A stretch of 64,000 nt of DNA from Tridacna crocea (taxonomy: Eukaryota; Mollusca; Bivalvia; Cardiida; Cardiidae): assembly GCA_943736015.1 (NCBI GenBank), contig OX031061.1, positions 15,819,290 through 15,883,289 of the forward strand, read 5' to 3'. The stretch's first letter is position 1. The number at the start of each line of letters is the position of its first letter. Of the stretch, positions 11,366 through 21,479 are shown in pieces. A model generated the notes under the pieces. The model was not told where the DNA came from and ran no database searches. It saw only the letters and a list, made by a program, of their open reading frames with translations. A program made the position numbers and the translations under genes.

Positions 11366-11529
11366 TTTTTTCTGTTTCTTTTTCGATTTCTTTTTGACTT
11401 TCTTTCCTCTGAAAAAAAAAAGAATACACTTTTTGCACCAAACGACTTGGAAAATGTTCCATTAAAAGAAAACATGCCAAATAGGCGGTAACCTATATAG
11501 CTTACAGCACGCGAAAAGTAGCATTCGAA

Positions 11530-11706
11530 TATGTACGTAAAGTGTCGTCTTGGATCAGCACAATCCGCGCAGGCTAATCCGAGTTGGCACTTTACTGCTA
11601 CATTAGATTTTGTGCTATAGTACATTTGCGCAAAACAGAAAATTATATAAAAGCGGAAAGTGTCGTTTCTGCGCAGGCTGATCCGAAACGACACTTTACG
11701 CCCCTT
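11530..11706. repeat. Two copies of a 'GCGCAGGCTGATCCG-CACTTTAC' repeat fragment
   Basis: GCGCAGGCTAATCCGAGTTG at about 11564 and GCGCAGGCTGATCCGAAACG at about 11672 are both followed by CACTTTAC. This is the core of a repeat I recall as extremely common in bivalves (from memory). Both are fragments. Confidence 0.5.
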
Positions 11707-11847
11707 TTACACATGTTGCAGGTCAAATATATAATTTTGTTGCACCTTGTAAAAAACAAAAAAAAAAAAATGTTAAATCGAGAAAAAAAGAATTGGCACC
11801 TTTTTAAAAAAAAAAATTCATGGAAAATGAGAAAATATCCCTGTAAT

Positions 11848-12322
11848 GCCTAGGTCACAAATAAAACGGGCGCCGGACGATTTCCTCCAACTTCGCCGAT
11901 TCAAGGATTCACGACATTGTCCGTACGATTTTAAGACATTTTGCTCAAGCAGTCACAAATCAAACGGGCATCTGACGGCCGTTTCTTTGGAAATGCCGTG
12001 CGTGCACTTTCAAGTTCAGAAAGGCACCGGGCGACGACTGGACGGTCATCGGGTTGCGCCCAGAAGGCGACCGACGGACATCTTTCGGAATTTGTGCCGC
12101 CGTCCGGTTTGCTACAGATGCCTGCCATACTGGTATGACATGCCTCTGTAGCCACGTTCGGACCCCCATAGTCCTCATTCTGTGACCTCGCCTAGCACTC
12201 TCCTGATCGTAAACAGCGGCAGCTGCTATTACATGTTTCTGCCTTCGGGGAGCAACTTGCAATCTCTCTTGCTGTGTTAAAAGATTTAAAACATTTTGTG
12301 GCGGCATAAGCGCCATTTTCAC
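11848..12322 (-). pseudogene. GC-rich patch with possible PIF/Harbinger-type N-terminal remnant
   Basis: This 0.45-kb island is clearly more GC-rich than its surroundings. A minus-strand frame from 12322 to 11960 (120 codons) contains an Arg/Ala-rich stretch and a segment GVRTWLQRH, weakly reminiscent of the (W)VRPWLxRR motif near the N-terminus of Harbinger-like nucleases. No DDE catalytic region is present. CTAGGTCACA at 11850 and a related TGTGACCTCGCCTAG at about 12180 could be degenerate terminal repeats. The plus strand repeats CACAAATAAAACGGGC and CACAAATCAAACGGGC about 90 bp apart. Without a homology search this is only a suggestion. Confidence 0.25.
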
Positions 12323-12416
12323 TTCAGAACTGATAAATTGTAATGAGATAAGATATCAATATACATTTTATAATATACTCATCATGTCGCCAAAGTATAT
12401 ATGTTTGCTGTCTGGT

Positions 12417-12464
12417 CGCCGTCCGGAAAGATTTAACAAAATCAATTTCCGCACGGCGATCTGA
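12417..12464. repeat. Small hairpin
   Basis: TCGCCGTCCGGAAAGATTT pairs with AAATCAATTTCCGCACGGCG with small bulges. Its role is unknown. Confidence 0.45.
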
Positions 12465-12521
12465 CGATGCCCGTATACAAATATTCATAATCGTAAATCA
12501 GATAAACAGCATGAAATATTG

Positions 12522-12750
12522 TTAACTCTTTACAACACAATCCAGACTTTTATCGACTCCGAGAAAGAAGCCTATAGAAAACATTGTGGGAAAAGGAGAA
12601 AATGCTGGTAAACAGCATTTTCTCCTTTTCCCACAATATTTTCTACCCTATCAAGGTCACAAATCATCATATTAAGAAGATTTGATTTATTATCTGCAGA
12701 TGCTTTGAATTTGGTTCAGTCCAAAAATTTGTCGTTTGGTAAAGAATTAA
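12522..12750 (-). mobile_element. HPM hairpin mini-transposon, full length
   Basis: TTAA at 12522-12525 and 12747-12750. The palindrome, 12577-12643, has one centre mismatch (GGTAAAC). Minus orientation: the long outer arm is on the right with CTGCAGATGCTTTGAATTTG. Ends CTCTTTACAA and TGGTAAAGAA. Confidence 0.85.
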
Positions 12751-12791
12751 ATCAAGAAAAAAAATCAATGCGATAAAAGGAAAAACTTTTG

Positions 12792-13034
12792 ATGGCAAGA
12801 AATATTTCAATTGGCCACTGTCTTTTCGCATGTTTTCTTGTATTAATTATTCTTACACGAGATAGGGGTAATCAACGTGAAGGATTGTTTTATACAAGAG
12901 TAAATGCAAAAACACTGTGGCAAAATGAGAGATTTCTCCTGACAACAAGTATTATCTTCGCCACTCACCTTTCGAAAAGTTGTCCGCAAACTAAACTCAG
13001 GCGACGTTTGCAGAATGTTACAAGTGAACAATGA
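12792..13034 (+). CDS. Small open frame with hydrophobic N-terminus (doubtful)
   Basis: From the ATG at about 12792 the frame runs about 80 codons. Residues 7-23 (IGHCLFACFLVLIILT) are strongly hydrophobic, like a signal peptide or membrane anchor, followed by an unremarkable basic stretch. The start context is poor (TTG before ATG), there is no recognisable domain, and the DNA resembles degenerate hairpin-element sequence (AAAACACTGTGGCAAAATGA). It is probably chance, but it would be the first thing to test for a short secreted peptide. Confidence 0.15.
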   Translation: MARNISIGHCLFACFLVLIILTRDRGNQREGLFYTRVNAKTLWQNERFLLTTSIIFATHLSKSCPQTKLRRRLQNVTSEQ

Positions 13035-13135
13035 GGCTTTGTATAACTACGCACCATGCATGCATGCACAGTATATAATGCTTGTGTCAATTGAATTCCA
13101 GGTTCGCCACGCCTCTTTTGCTATGGATACATCTT

Positions 13136-13365
13136 TTAACTCCTAAACACACAATCCCTACTTTTGACGACCGCTGTGGAAGAAGCCTTTGGAAAACATT
13201 GTGGGAAAAGGAGAAAATGCTGGTAACCAGCATTTTCTCCTTTTTTCCATAATGTTTTCTTCCCTTTCTATAACAATTTTAACTCTTTCGTCACATTTAT
13301 TTTTTCGTCTGAAAATGCTTTCAATTTGGACCTGTCTAATATTTTGTCGTTTGATAAAGAGTTAA
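13136..13365 (-). mobile_element. HPM hairpin mini-transposon, full length
   Basis: TTAA at 13136-13139 and 13362-13365, palindrome 13192-13259, centre GGTAACC. The right arm has an extra T and a CCATAATG change, so pairing is slightly imperfect. Confidence 0.85.
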
Positions 13366-13411
13366 TTGGCTTCATGGAATCAGTTTATTTACCGCGAGAC
13401 AAACATACTTT

Positions 13412-13638
13412 GGCCTCCTATCCCCGCGTGACATAGTGATAAGATGTAGGACTCGAAACCGTGAGGCCTCCGGTTCAAACCTAACTGGAAGCACAGAGTT
13501 TTTGGTGGGCCAGAAACTTCAGAGCCCCAGCCAAGTAGGATTGAAAGACATGTCAGATTTAAATATGTGAGCTGTCGTCCGATATGACTGAAAAAAATGT
13601 TAAAAACGGCGTAAAACACCATCTAATCAATAAAACCT
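13412..13638 (+). mobile_element. tRNA-derived SINE
   Basis: A tRNA-like head with B box GGTTCAAACC (about 13473-13482) is followed by a ~140-bp body and a tail ending GGCGTAAAACACCATCTAAT. Tails of this form (CGTAAAACACC + AATC-type repeats) are typical of molluscan SINEs (from memory). No clear target duplication. Confidence 0.55.
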
Positions 13639-13985
13639 CATTGAATCTACAACCTGCAGAGTGTGGTGTTCGCGTTGAGCCAATCAGAAGTTCTGTTACT
13701 TTCACATTGACTAAATTCTGAAGAATAAGAACAGAACAGAACAGAACATCGTTTATTTGACAAAAACTACATAGTTTATAGTCATATAAATACATAAATT
13801 TTTAAATCAAATGTATTTAGTCACGCGATTTATTGCTACATGTGTTTAAAATTCCGAATGATCAAAAATAAGCTTTAAATAAGTGAAGAGTAAATAGTGA
13901 ATACGGGTGAAATGGATATTTTCAGTAATTAAAGTATAAGTCTGTGGAGGGAAAAACTCATGTTGACATTATAGAATAAGGGAAT
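13639..13985. other. No recognisable feature
   Basis: AT-rich sequence. A short GAACA repeat (about 13729-13748) is the only regularity. Confidence 0.5.
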
Positions 13986-14462
13986 TATTACACCAATCAG
14001 TCGAAAAATCACTCGCTCAATCAGTCCGATTGAGCGATTAATCAATCAGTCAGTCGATTACCACAATAAGGTTTATCAATCATTTATTCAATGACGTGTA
14101 TTATCACTATTGGACAATTTAAATATCATGAAATGAATGAGAATGTAAGCATAAATTTAGAATTGGACTAAATAGAAGTGACAAAGTTTAGATGTATCGA
14201 AGCTTACATGTTTCAGTATACGCTGATGGTAAGTAAATGAATAATTGACAAATCAGATCAATCAGTCAGTTATCCATCACTATTAGACGATAGAAATATA
14301 GTGAAATAACTGATAGTATAAACATGAATTGATACGCGTACCTGATAAAAGAAGTAAAAAAGCAAATTCTATTTACAATAGGTTACATGTACTTGTAATT
14401 AGTATAGATACGGTGAAGGAATAATTGACTGATCAGTCAGTCAGCCAGTCTGATCAATAAAA
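13986..14462. repeat. CAATCAGT-rich region with a ~190-bp tandem duplication
   Basis: Clusters of (A)ATCAGTC occur at 13992-14056, 14255-14272 and 14428-14450. Between them two diverged ~185-bp units align (TATCACTATTGGACAATTTAAATAT... at 14100 and ATCACTATTAGACGATAGAA at about 14277), both ending GAATAATTGAC. Confidence 0.55.
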
Positions 14463-14600
14463 ACAGGTCAAAAGAAGGGACCCTTATCAACAGTAAGTGG
14501 CAGCTTGAAGAAAAGCAAATTTTTGGACTCCACAAAAATCAAATCATTTGCAGATGACCAATGAAATGCTCCAATAGCATGGTGTGGATGTGAAAGGATG

Positions 14601-14669
14601 GAAAATATTGTTGGAAAAGGAGAAAATACTGGTTACCAGCATTTTTTTTCCTTTTCCCACAATGTTTTC
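14601..14669 (+). mobile_element. HPM hairpin, divergent copy within R1
   Basis: The central palindrome is retained with an expanded T run in the right arm (centre GGTTACC). Outer arms are diverged and TTAA ends are not recognisable. The right flank ends GAATTGTTATGTAAAGT. Confidence 0.65.
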
Positions 14670-14896
14670 AGAAGCTTTCTGTATCAGGGCCATTGTTACT
14701 TGGAATTGTTATGTAAAGTATTTGTGAGAGACGGTTTAAACTTTTTATAAACATTCGTCCATCTTTTGCTTCCATCTTGTTACTTATTTCTGCTGGCTGC
14801 TTATTTAATACCATGTTGAAAGATACTTAAATAAATTCTTGCTAAGCTGAACTAATTCTGTCGTGCTCTAGACTGGAATGTTGTTTTAGCTCGACC

Positions 14897-15028
14897 GGTG
14901 TAATGCAGAGAAATGACCCCCATTACAAAATGACCCACTGGTCATTTCTCAACGTAGAGGAATGACCCATGGGTCGAGAAATGACCGTGGGTCATTTTGT
15001 AATGGGGGTCATTTCACTGCATTACACC
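14897..15028. mobile_element. Foldback MITE with ~54-nt terminal inverted repeats
   Basis: GGTGTAATGCAGAGAAATGA at the left is mirrored by TCATTTCACTGCATTACACC at the right. Arms are almost perfect over about 54 nt, containing CCCCCATTACAAAATGACCC. The paralogous R1 copy lacks it (AGCTCGACC directly followed by AGCCAGAGACC at about 15931-15950), so its limits are firmly defined. No unambiguous target duplication. Confidence 0.8.
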
Positions 15029-15554
15029 GGCTAAAGACCATCATGCTAATGTCATGGCCCTGTGTCAGTTGTTGTCTGTCCAAGTATTATTTTTAGCCCA
15101 ACTAAGCATGAAGTGCTCAAGATGAGCTTTTCTGATCGTGCTGTGTCCATCGTGCAACGCCCGTCACGCGGTCATCAACATGAAATTTTACTTTGTGTTT
15201 ATTCTAAAGGCCACATTTTTCTACAGATACTCATGAAACTTGGTCAGAATGTTTTCTTTTTTTTATGAAAACCCAGACAAGTTCAAAATTGGGTAATGTT
15301 GTTTCAAAAAGTATGTCACTGGACTAAAACTTAGAAAAACCTTATTTGCATCCTAGCGACATTTTTAGCCTGATATTCATTAAACTGTTCATTTTTTAAT
15401 AGAACAATCCAGTTTTGACCAATTTACGTAGAAATGATCCTCCTATGGTCCTCTTCATATTTTCTTCAAAAAAGAACTATTAATATGCATAAAAACTCTG
15501 TTTTCTATGGAAAATAAACATAATTCACTTGCATTTATGTAAGTTTTTACCACT

Positions 15555-16460
15555 AAACTTTGGGTTCCTGTAAATTAAAATCATTTGCCGACGACAAGTC
15601 AAATACTCCTTAACCTTGATTCGACTGTTAAAGGATAGAAAATATCATGGGAAAAGGAGAAAATGCTAATTACCAGCATTTTTCTCCTTTCCCACAATGT
15701 TTTCAAAAGCTTTCTGTATCAGGGCCATTGTTACTTGGAATTGTTAAGTAAAGTATTAATGAGGAGTGGTTGAAACTTTTTAAAGGCATTTGTCCATCTT
15801 CTGTTTCCATCTTGTTACTAATTTCTGCTGGCCACCAATTTAGTACTATGTTGTAAGATATTCAATAGATTCTTGCTAAGCTGAACTAATTCTGTCTTAA
15901 TTTTAGTGCTTTAGACTGAAGTGTTGTTTTAGCTCGACCAGCCAGAGACCTAATGCTAACGTCATGGACCTGTATTTGTTGTTGTTTGTTAGAGTATTAT
16001 TTTTAGCTCACCTGAGCACTTACAAAGTGCTCAAGATGAGCTTTTGTGATCTTAATATGTCTGTCATGCGGTCGTCAACATTTACCTTATGTGTAATCCA
16101 GAACCAACATTTTGAGTCAGATTCTCTTGAAACTTTGTCAGAATGTTTGTCTTGAAATCTCGGACAAGTTTAAAATTGGGTAATATGTGTCAAAAAGTAG
16201 GTCACTGGCTTATTCTTAGATAAAACCTTGTGTGCAGTGTAGAGGCCACATTTTTAGCCTGACTCATCGGTCAGATTGTTTATTTAGTTTGTTTATCCAA
16301 ACATCTTGGACCAGTTCTTACAAAAATGATTCTCTCATGGTCCTCTTCATACTCTTTAAAAAAACAAACAATGATTTCCATAATAACTCCAGTATTCGCC
16401 TAAATTACCTTAACTGGATTATGGTCACACTCATAAGGTTGTAGTCTTATTTGACCGTAA
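15555..16460 (+). repeat. R1 tandem duplication, second copy
   Basis: It carries the empty site for the 14897-15028 element and its own divergent HPM hairpin at 15638-15704 (centre AATTACC). From about 15993 it contains an AGCTCACCTGAGCACTTAC / GTGCTCAAGATGAGCTTTT segment, a palindromic repeat start I recall from bivalves, followed by degenerate ~180-bp subunits containing CTTGAAACTTTGTCAGAATG. Confidence 0.75.
15638..15704 (+). mobile_element. HPM hairpin, divergent copy within R1
   Basis: GAAAATATCATGGGAAAAGG left arm against CTTTCCCACAATGTTTTC right arm. Outer arms are as diverged as in the 14601 copy. Confidence 0.6.
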
Positions 16461-16611
16461 AAAAAAACAACAATACTTGTTTATGGAACTTAGCCACTTC
16501 TTACAATGCACACTTCTTCATTCTATTATTATATGCTATACCACATTATCATTATTATTATTATCTATTTATTTTATTGTTTATTGTTTAGAAGTTTCTT
16601 AATTTCTGTAC

Positions 16612-16742
16612 AGTGCAAGTTTGCTCCAAAGTGGCCCAGTGGTTTAGGAGGAGTTGATGTTTAAAGAATTGTTGACGACGGACGACAATACCGGGTGATC
16701 CTAAAGGCTCCCCTTGAGCACGTTGTGCTCAGGTGAGCTAAA
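16612..16742 (-). repeat. Inverted partner of the 17194-17325 repeat start
   Basis: It reads, in reverse complement, AGCTCACCTGAGCACAACGT, GGTGATCC-type and GTCCGTCGTC-type segments and AACATCAACTCCTCCTAAAC, the same order as at 17202-17325. The two form an inverted pair around a ~450-bp spacer with a GAGTGAGT microsatellite (about 17106-17135). Confidence 0.65.
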
Positions 16743-17193
16743 AAGGAAACAAAAAAGAAGAAAAGATAGAATAAGACTCATACAACCAAATTGATTAGAA
16801 AAAGAGCCAATGTACAGCCAAATTCCAATCCGAAAGAGGCGCTTGCAATTAAAAGACAAAAATGCAAAGGCTCCTTCCTTGTCCAAACAGGGGTGCACAT
16901 TGTGCAAACAAAACATCATGAAAGTACATACATGTATAAACAAAAAGAAAAGGGATATTAAAATGATAATGTGATGATATGTAACAAATTAGAAAAGGAA
17001 AACTCAGCAAATGAATTACATAATCTTTGCACGAAAACGAAAAACAAGGAAGTTTTGACAAGGGACGAAACAATGACCATGAATGAATGAAAAAATAAAC
17101 AAGTCAGCGAGTGAGTGAGTGAGTGAATTAGGGAGTGACTAGCTGACTGACTGAGTCCCTATATGAAAGGATAGTCGGGTGTATGGCTGCTGC

Positions 17194-18340
17194 ACTTTTT
17201 TTAGCTAACCTGAGCACAACATGCTCAAGGGGAGCTTTTAGGACCACCCGGTGTCCGTCGTGCGTCGTCCATCGTGCGTAAACGATTCTTTAAACATCAA
17301 CTCCTCCTAAACCGCATGGATAATTTTGACCAAACTTGAAATGTTCCTTGGGAGGTCCTCCTTAAAAGTTGTTCACATAATTTTGATTCCATCAAAAACT
17401 CTGTTTGCTATGGCAACCAAATGGAATTTTCAAAGAAGTCCTTTAAAAATCTTCTTCTCCGAAACCGCTGGCCAGATTTTAAAATAATTTCGCAGAGATG
17501 TTCCTTGGGTGACCCTTTTCAAGAAGTCTTCGTGAAATTTTGATCCGTAAAGAAACATGGCTCTGGAGAATAGGGGCTACTTGCACTATACAGGAAATGA
17601 AGAAATTCTTGAAAAATCTTCTTCCCTGAAACCACCGGTCAGATTTCGAAATAATATCTCATGAATGTTCTGTGGGAGACCCTTTGCAAAATTGTTCGTG
17701 AAATGTTGATCCGTCAAGAAACATGGCTCTATTGAATTGGGGCTACTTGCACTTTATACGCAAAATTAAGAAATTCTTAAAAGTTCCTCTTCTCTCGAAC
17801 GGCTGGTCAGATTTTAAAATAAATTCACAGAGATGTTCCTTGGATGACCTTTTTTTAAAAACCGTCGCGAAATTTTGATCCGTCTGGAAACATGGCTCTG
17901 GTGAGTTGGGGCTACTTGCACTAGTATATGGAAATGAAGAGATTCTTAAAAATTCTTCTTCTCTGCAACCCCAGGCCAGATTTTAAAATAATTTCACAGG
18001 AATGTTCCTTGGATGACCCTTTCCAAACCGTGATCTCGAAATTTTGATCCGTCAAGAAACATGGCTCTGGTGAATGAGGCTACTTGCACTGTAAGGACAT
18101 GGAGAATTTCTTGAAAATTCTTTTCTAAAATGGCTGGTCAGATTTTAAAATAATTTTACAGAAATTAAATAAACATTTCCAAACCTTGTTCGCGAAATTT
18201 TGATCCGTCAAGAAACATGACTGTTGTGAATGGGGGCTACTTGCACTTCATGGAAAATATGAAATTCTTAAAATTTCTTCTTTTCTGAACTGCTGGTCAG
18301 GTTTTGAAATGACTTTTACTGGTGACCTTTAGAAGATTGT
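17194..18340 (+). repeat. Tandem array of ~167-bp units behind an AGCT-ACCTGAGCAC head
   Basis: After the head (17194-17325), about six units follow. The anchor TTGATCCGT occurs at 17540, 17706, 17875, 18044 and 18200 (spacing 156-169), with an older unit near 17384. Each unit also has GAAACATGGCTCT, GGGGCTACTTGCACT and CAGATTTTAAAATAAT. Units differ by point changes and small indels. No open frame runs through the array. This head-plus-tandem-unit architecture is common in bivalve repeats (from memory). Confidence 0.8.
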
Positions 18341-18766
18341 TTGGCAAAATAATGATTTGTTTCCAATGTTTCAATACCTAAAAAAAAATAGGCTATAGTC
18401 CTCTCAAAGATTCATCAAAGTTCATAACTTTGCTGAATCAAGAAGATATATTGTATTGTATGTAGCCCCCGAATTTTGCACGTTTAGTAAATATCCTTGG
18501 AGTAGATTAGGTCAAGCATATCTAAATTTCTTACCGGGAATTCATCATCAGCAGAACAATAGGAATGAAGGTATATTTTTTCTAGAATTTCATGAAGGGA
18601 AATAGTCATAAGAACACGATAAGTAGTCTTTCTGCTATATTGTACATGTGTTTATTGTGGTTGTTTGGGAGCCCCTAGCAACAGTAACTAAAAGGATCGG
18701 GTTATCTTATCACTGCAGATCCATGTTTACCTTTTATGTGTTAATCCTAATCCTGCTAAACTTAAG
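18341..18766. other. No recognisable feature
   Basis: AT-rich non-coding sequence after the tandem array. Nothing assignable. Confidence 0.5.
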
Positions 18767-18995
18767 ATAACCCTTTACCAAACGACAGAATTTTAGACTT
18801 GTCCAAATGGAATGCATTTGCGGACGACAAAACAAATGTGACTAAAGAACTGAAATTTGTTTTTGATAGGGTAGAAAACATTGTTGGAAAGGGAGAAAAT
18901 GCTGGTTACCAGCATTTTCTCCTCTTTCCACAATGTTTTCAAAAGGTTTCTTTCACATGGGTGTTTAAAATCTGGATTGTGTGGTAAAGGGTTAA
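18767..18995 (+). mobile_element. HPM hairpin mini-transposon, full length
   Basis: The right TTAA (18992-18995) is intact; the left tetranucleotide is ATAA. Ends CCCTTTACCA and TGGTAAAGGG form a perfect 10-bp inverted repeat. Palindrome 18874-18940, centre GGTTACC. The right TTAA is shared with the adjoining TTM2 element. Confidence 0.85.
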
Positions 18996-19190
18996 ATGAA
19001 ACTCCCAAGTCGATGGTAAAATCTCAAATGTTGCTACATGTATTTCAAAAGTTTTTAAGAGGACAAGTACCCACATAGCCTTATCGGACATTGTACATCC
19101 AAGATCAAAATGCACGTTCTGTACTACCTGATCGTCATCTACACTGTCTACAAAAAAGTATTTTAGTCAGGCTAAGCAGCCTCTGGGTTA
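18992..19190 (-). mobile_element. TTM2 foldback element abutting an HPM copy
   Basis: TTAA at 18992-18995 and near 19187-19190 (CTCTGGG + TTAA). Interior GATGGTAAAATCTCAAATG and the ACATTGTACATCCAAGATCA / GATCGTCATCTACACTGTC arms match the other TTM2 copies. Confidence 0.55.
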
Positions 19191-19493
19191 AAAAAAAGAT
19201 GATTATATACCTAACAGTGAAATCCTGAAATTTCCCAGTGTAATAAATTTTGATATCACTAGTGACGATTTCAACTTTCACTCTCGCTTCCTGCCATAAT
19301 TTTTTTCCATTAAGCACTTATAGATAGTGTTAATTGTAAGTTCTATATTTTCAACCAGTAGCCTTGTTTTGTTCTTTTAAATTATGTATTCATCCGCACT
19401 ATGTCCCTGATTTCTTCTCTCTGTCCAGAGTATTGATTTTGACTTTCAAATGAAAAATTAAAAATAATAATGGTAATAAGGTATATAATAAAT

Positions 19494-19652
19494 GGAATAA
19501 TCAAATGGTTATTTTCTATATGAAAAATATCTCACTCGGATGCGTCGTAAGGCGTTAAAAAAACTCCTGTTGCGCACCCGTTTTTTCAACGCGTAACAAC
19601 ACACCCTTGTAGGATATTTTTCATATGAAAAATAACCAGTTGATTATCCTCT
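19494..19652. mobile_element. Inverted-repeat element, ~42-nt ends
   Basis: GATAATCAAC-type ends: AATAATCAAATGGTTATTTT at 19494 is mirrored by AAAATAACCAGTTGATTATC ending near 19650, both continuing into ATATGAAAAATAT. The interior has CGTCGTAAGGCGTT and AACGCGTAAC. Confidence 0.6.
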
Positions 19653-20177
19653 CTCTCTTGAACAATTTCCATAATTTGGTGAATTTGCAAAAAAAAAAAA
19701 AAATGAAACTGATCTGTATAGCAATCATTCACTTAAATTATCCAAAACAGTATTCCAACTTCCATTAACATTTAATCTCGTCAGGTAATCACACAATAGG
19801 AAAACTATTTGCCCATATAAATATAAACATTGAACAGGAAAAACCTAAGAGATCATTACAACTGGGGGGTTGAATCTGTGTGTAAAACGACACCCTTTTA
19901 ATGTTTCAGAGGAAAAACTCTATGATAATGAACATGCAAAAATGGAGGGATTTAATATCCGATTTAAAAGTTTGCACTAGTAATTTGAGAGGTAAATTAT
20001 TGAAATAGAGAAATGTTTTTAGCAGTAATATGAATCAAAGTGCTGTCAGCACTGTAATCGGTCGACACAGAATAAATATGTACAATGGTTTAAAATCAGA
20101 AATCGAATGGCATTTGTCAGTATGGGATGAAGGAGTGGTCTCCCGTAACAATTTATAATATGAAAAAAAGGCAAAGA
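19653..20177. other. No recognisable feature
   Basis: AT-rich sequence with a 14-A run near 19690. No structure or coding frame that I can support. Confidence 0.45.
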
Positions 20178-20406
20178 CTAACTCTTTACAACACGAGAAA
20201 ATTTTAGACTGGTCCAAATTGAAAGGATTTGCAGACGACAAAATAAAGATTACTGAAAACTTGAAATTTGTTCTGGGAAGGGTAGAAAGCACTGTGGGAA
20301 AAGGAGGAAATGCTGGTTACCAGCATTTTCTCCTTTACCCACAGTGTTTTCAAAAGGCTTTTTTCTCAGGGGCGTCAAAAGTAGGGATTCAGTGGTAATG
20401 GGTTAA
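20178..20406 (+). mobile_element. HPM hairpin mini-transposon with paired arm substitutions
   Basis: The right TTAA (20403-20406) is intact; the left is CTAA. Palindrome 20285-20351. Both arms carry the variant: left CACTGTGGG, right CCCACAGTG, where most copies read CATTGTGGG / CCCACAATG. Centre GGTTACC. Confidence 0.85.
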
Positions 20407-21479
20407 TACGAGCGACTTGAATGATTTGTGGAACAAATATTTGACCATTCAAATGACGAACTAGATTCTAGATCTTGAAATCAAGGAGTTTTGAGTTGGA
20501 AATCTGGCTTCGTTAAAACCAATTTTAAGGTTGTTAAAAGCAGAAAAGCTTACGCCTTTTGTACACATGTGAATAAAGGGCGAACGGTCTGGGATTTCCT
20601 TGACAAAATTAAGATAGTTCTTCTACAATTTTGGTCATTTATATCCAGACAAAAAGAGTGAATATTCGTTCACGTAATTTTAAAAAAAACATTTTACAGG
20701 GACATTTCCTCACTGCATGTAGATCTAGATCCAGGAGAGAGGAACACTGAAAAGACAGAAAGAAGAAATTCACGGTCACATTTTCACAGTGCATGTAAAA
20801 ACCCCTTTATTTTTCTATAGATCTATATACGTGTCGTTCCATGGAAAGCTTCTGTCTTTCTGCAATACCACAAGTGGCTTTGATCGCCAGGGAATCATGT
20901 GACTGCCACATTTTCTAGGGTTTGGTTGGTGATTAAGGTCGACTGGATTGTTCTAACCGCTACCCGAGCGCTACATCATGATCTTTCCATCTTTGGAGAA
21001 TTATGATTTTTTTCTGACTGATTTTTCGACATTATTTTACTGGAAGATCTGGCGGCATGTTTGTCTTTGAGTTCCTATAAATTGAATGCATAGATTGCCA
21101 CACACAGATTGTTTGTACATAGCTTTCCTTTTTCATCTTATCTGCTTTCCTACACGTCCATCGTTGAAACAGTGATCAGTGTAGAGAGAGGAATGGCTGT
21201 CGTAATGACTATAGATTTAAAATGTATCACCAATCTTAGGATAGAAATTCGCTGAATTATCGGATAGATATCCAACTTACGGTTAAAAAAAAAAAACTCT
21301 AACTGAGGGATGTCAGATATTATGCAGTGCCATTCGTACTTTGATACGCAAAATTGATGTTACAAAATTGGTCTTCCTGGGAAGACTGCAAATGGCTTAA
21401 TCATTAAATGTCTGAACCTGAATATGTGTTAAATACGTTCAAAGACGACCAACTCACCTTATACTACGGTCACAATGTG
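20407..21479. other. No recognisable feature
   Basis: About 1.1 kb of AT-rich sequence. I find no repeat partner elsewhere in the window, no long frame and no clear splice-bounded exon. It may be unique intronic or intergenic DNA. Confidence 0.45.

Larger units (their letters stand above)
14515..15500 (+). repeat. R1 tandem duplication, first copy
   Basis: It aligns with 15555-16445: a degenerate HPM hairpin, then CCATCTTGTTACT, TTCTTGCTAAGCTGAACTAA, GTTGTTTTAGCTCGACC and a CTCAAGATGAGCTTTT-type repeat. It differs by a 132-bp foldback insertion at 14897-15028. No coding potential is conserved. Confidence 0.75.

Noticed and set aside
17320..18340. CRISPR-like repeat array
   Set aside because: Units are ~167 bp with diffuse divergence and no constant repeat/variable spacer pattern; the host is eukaryotic.
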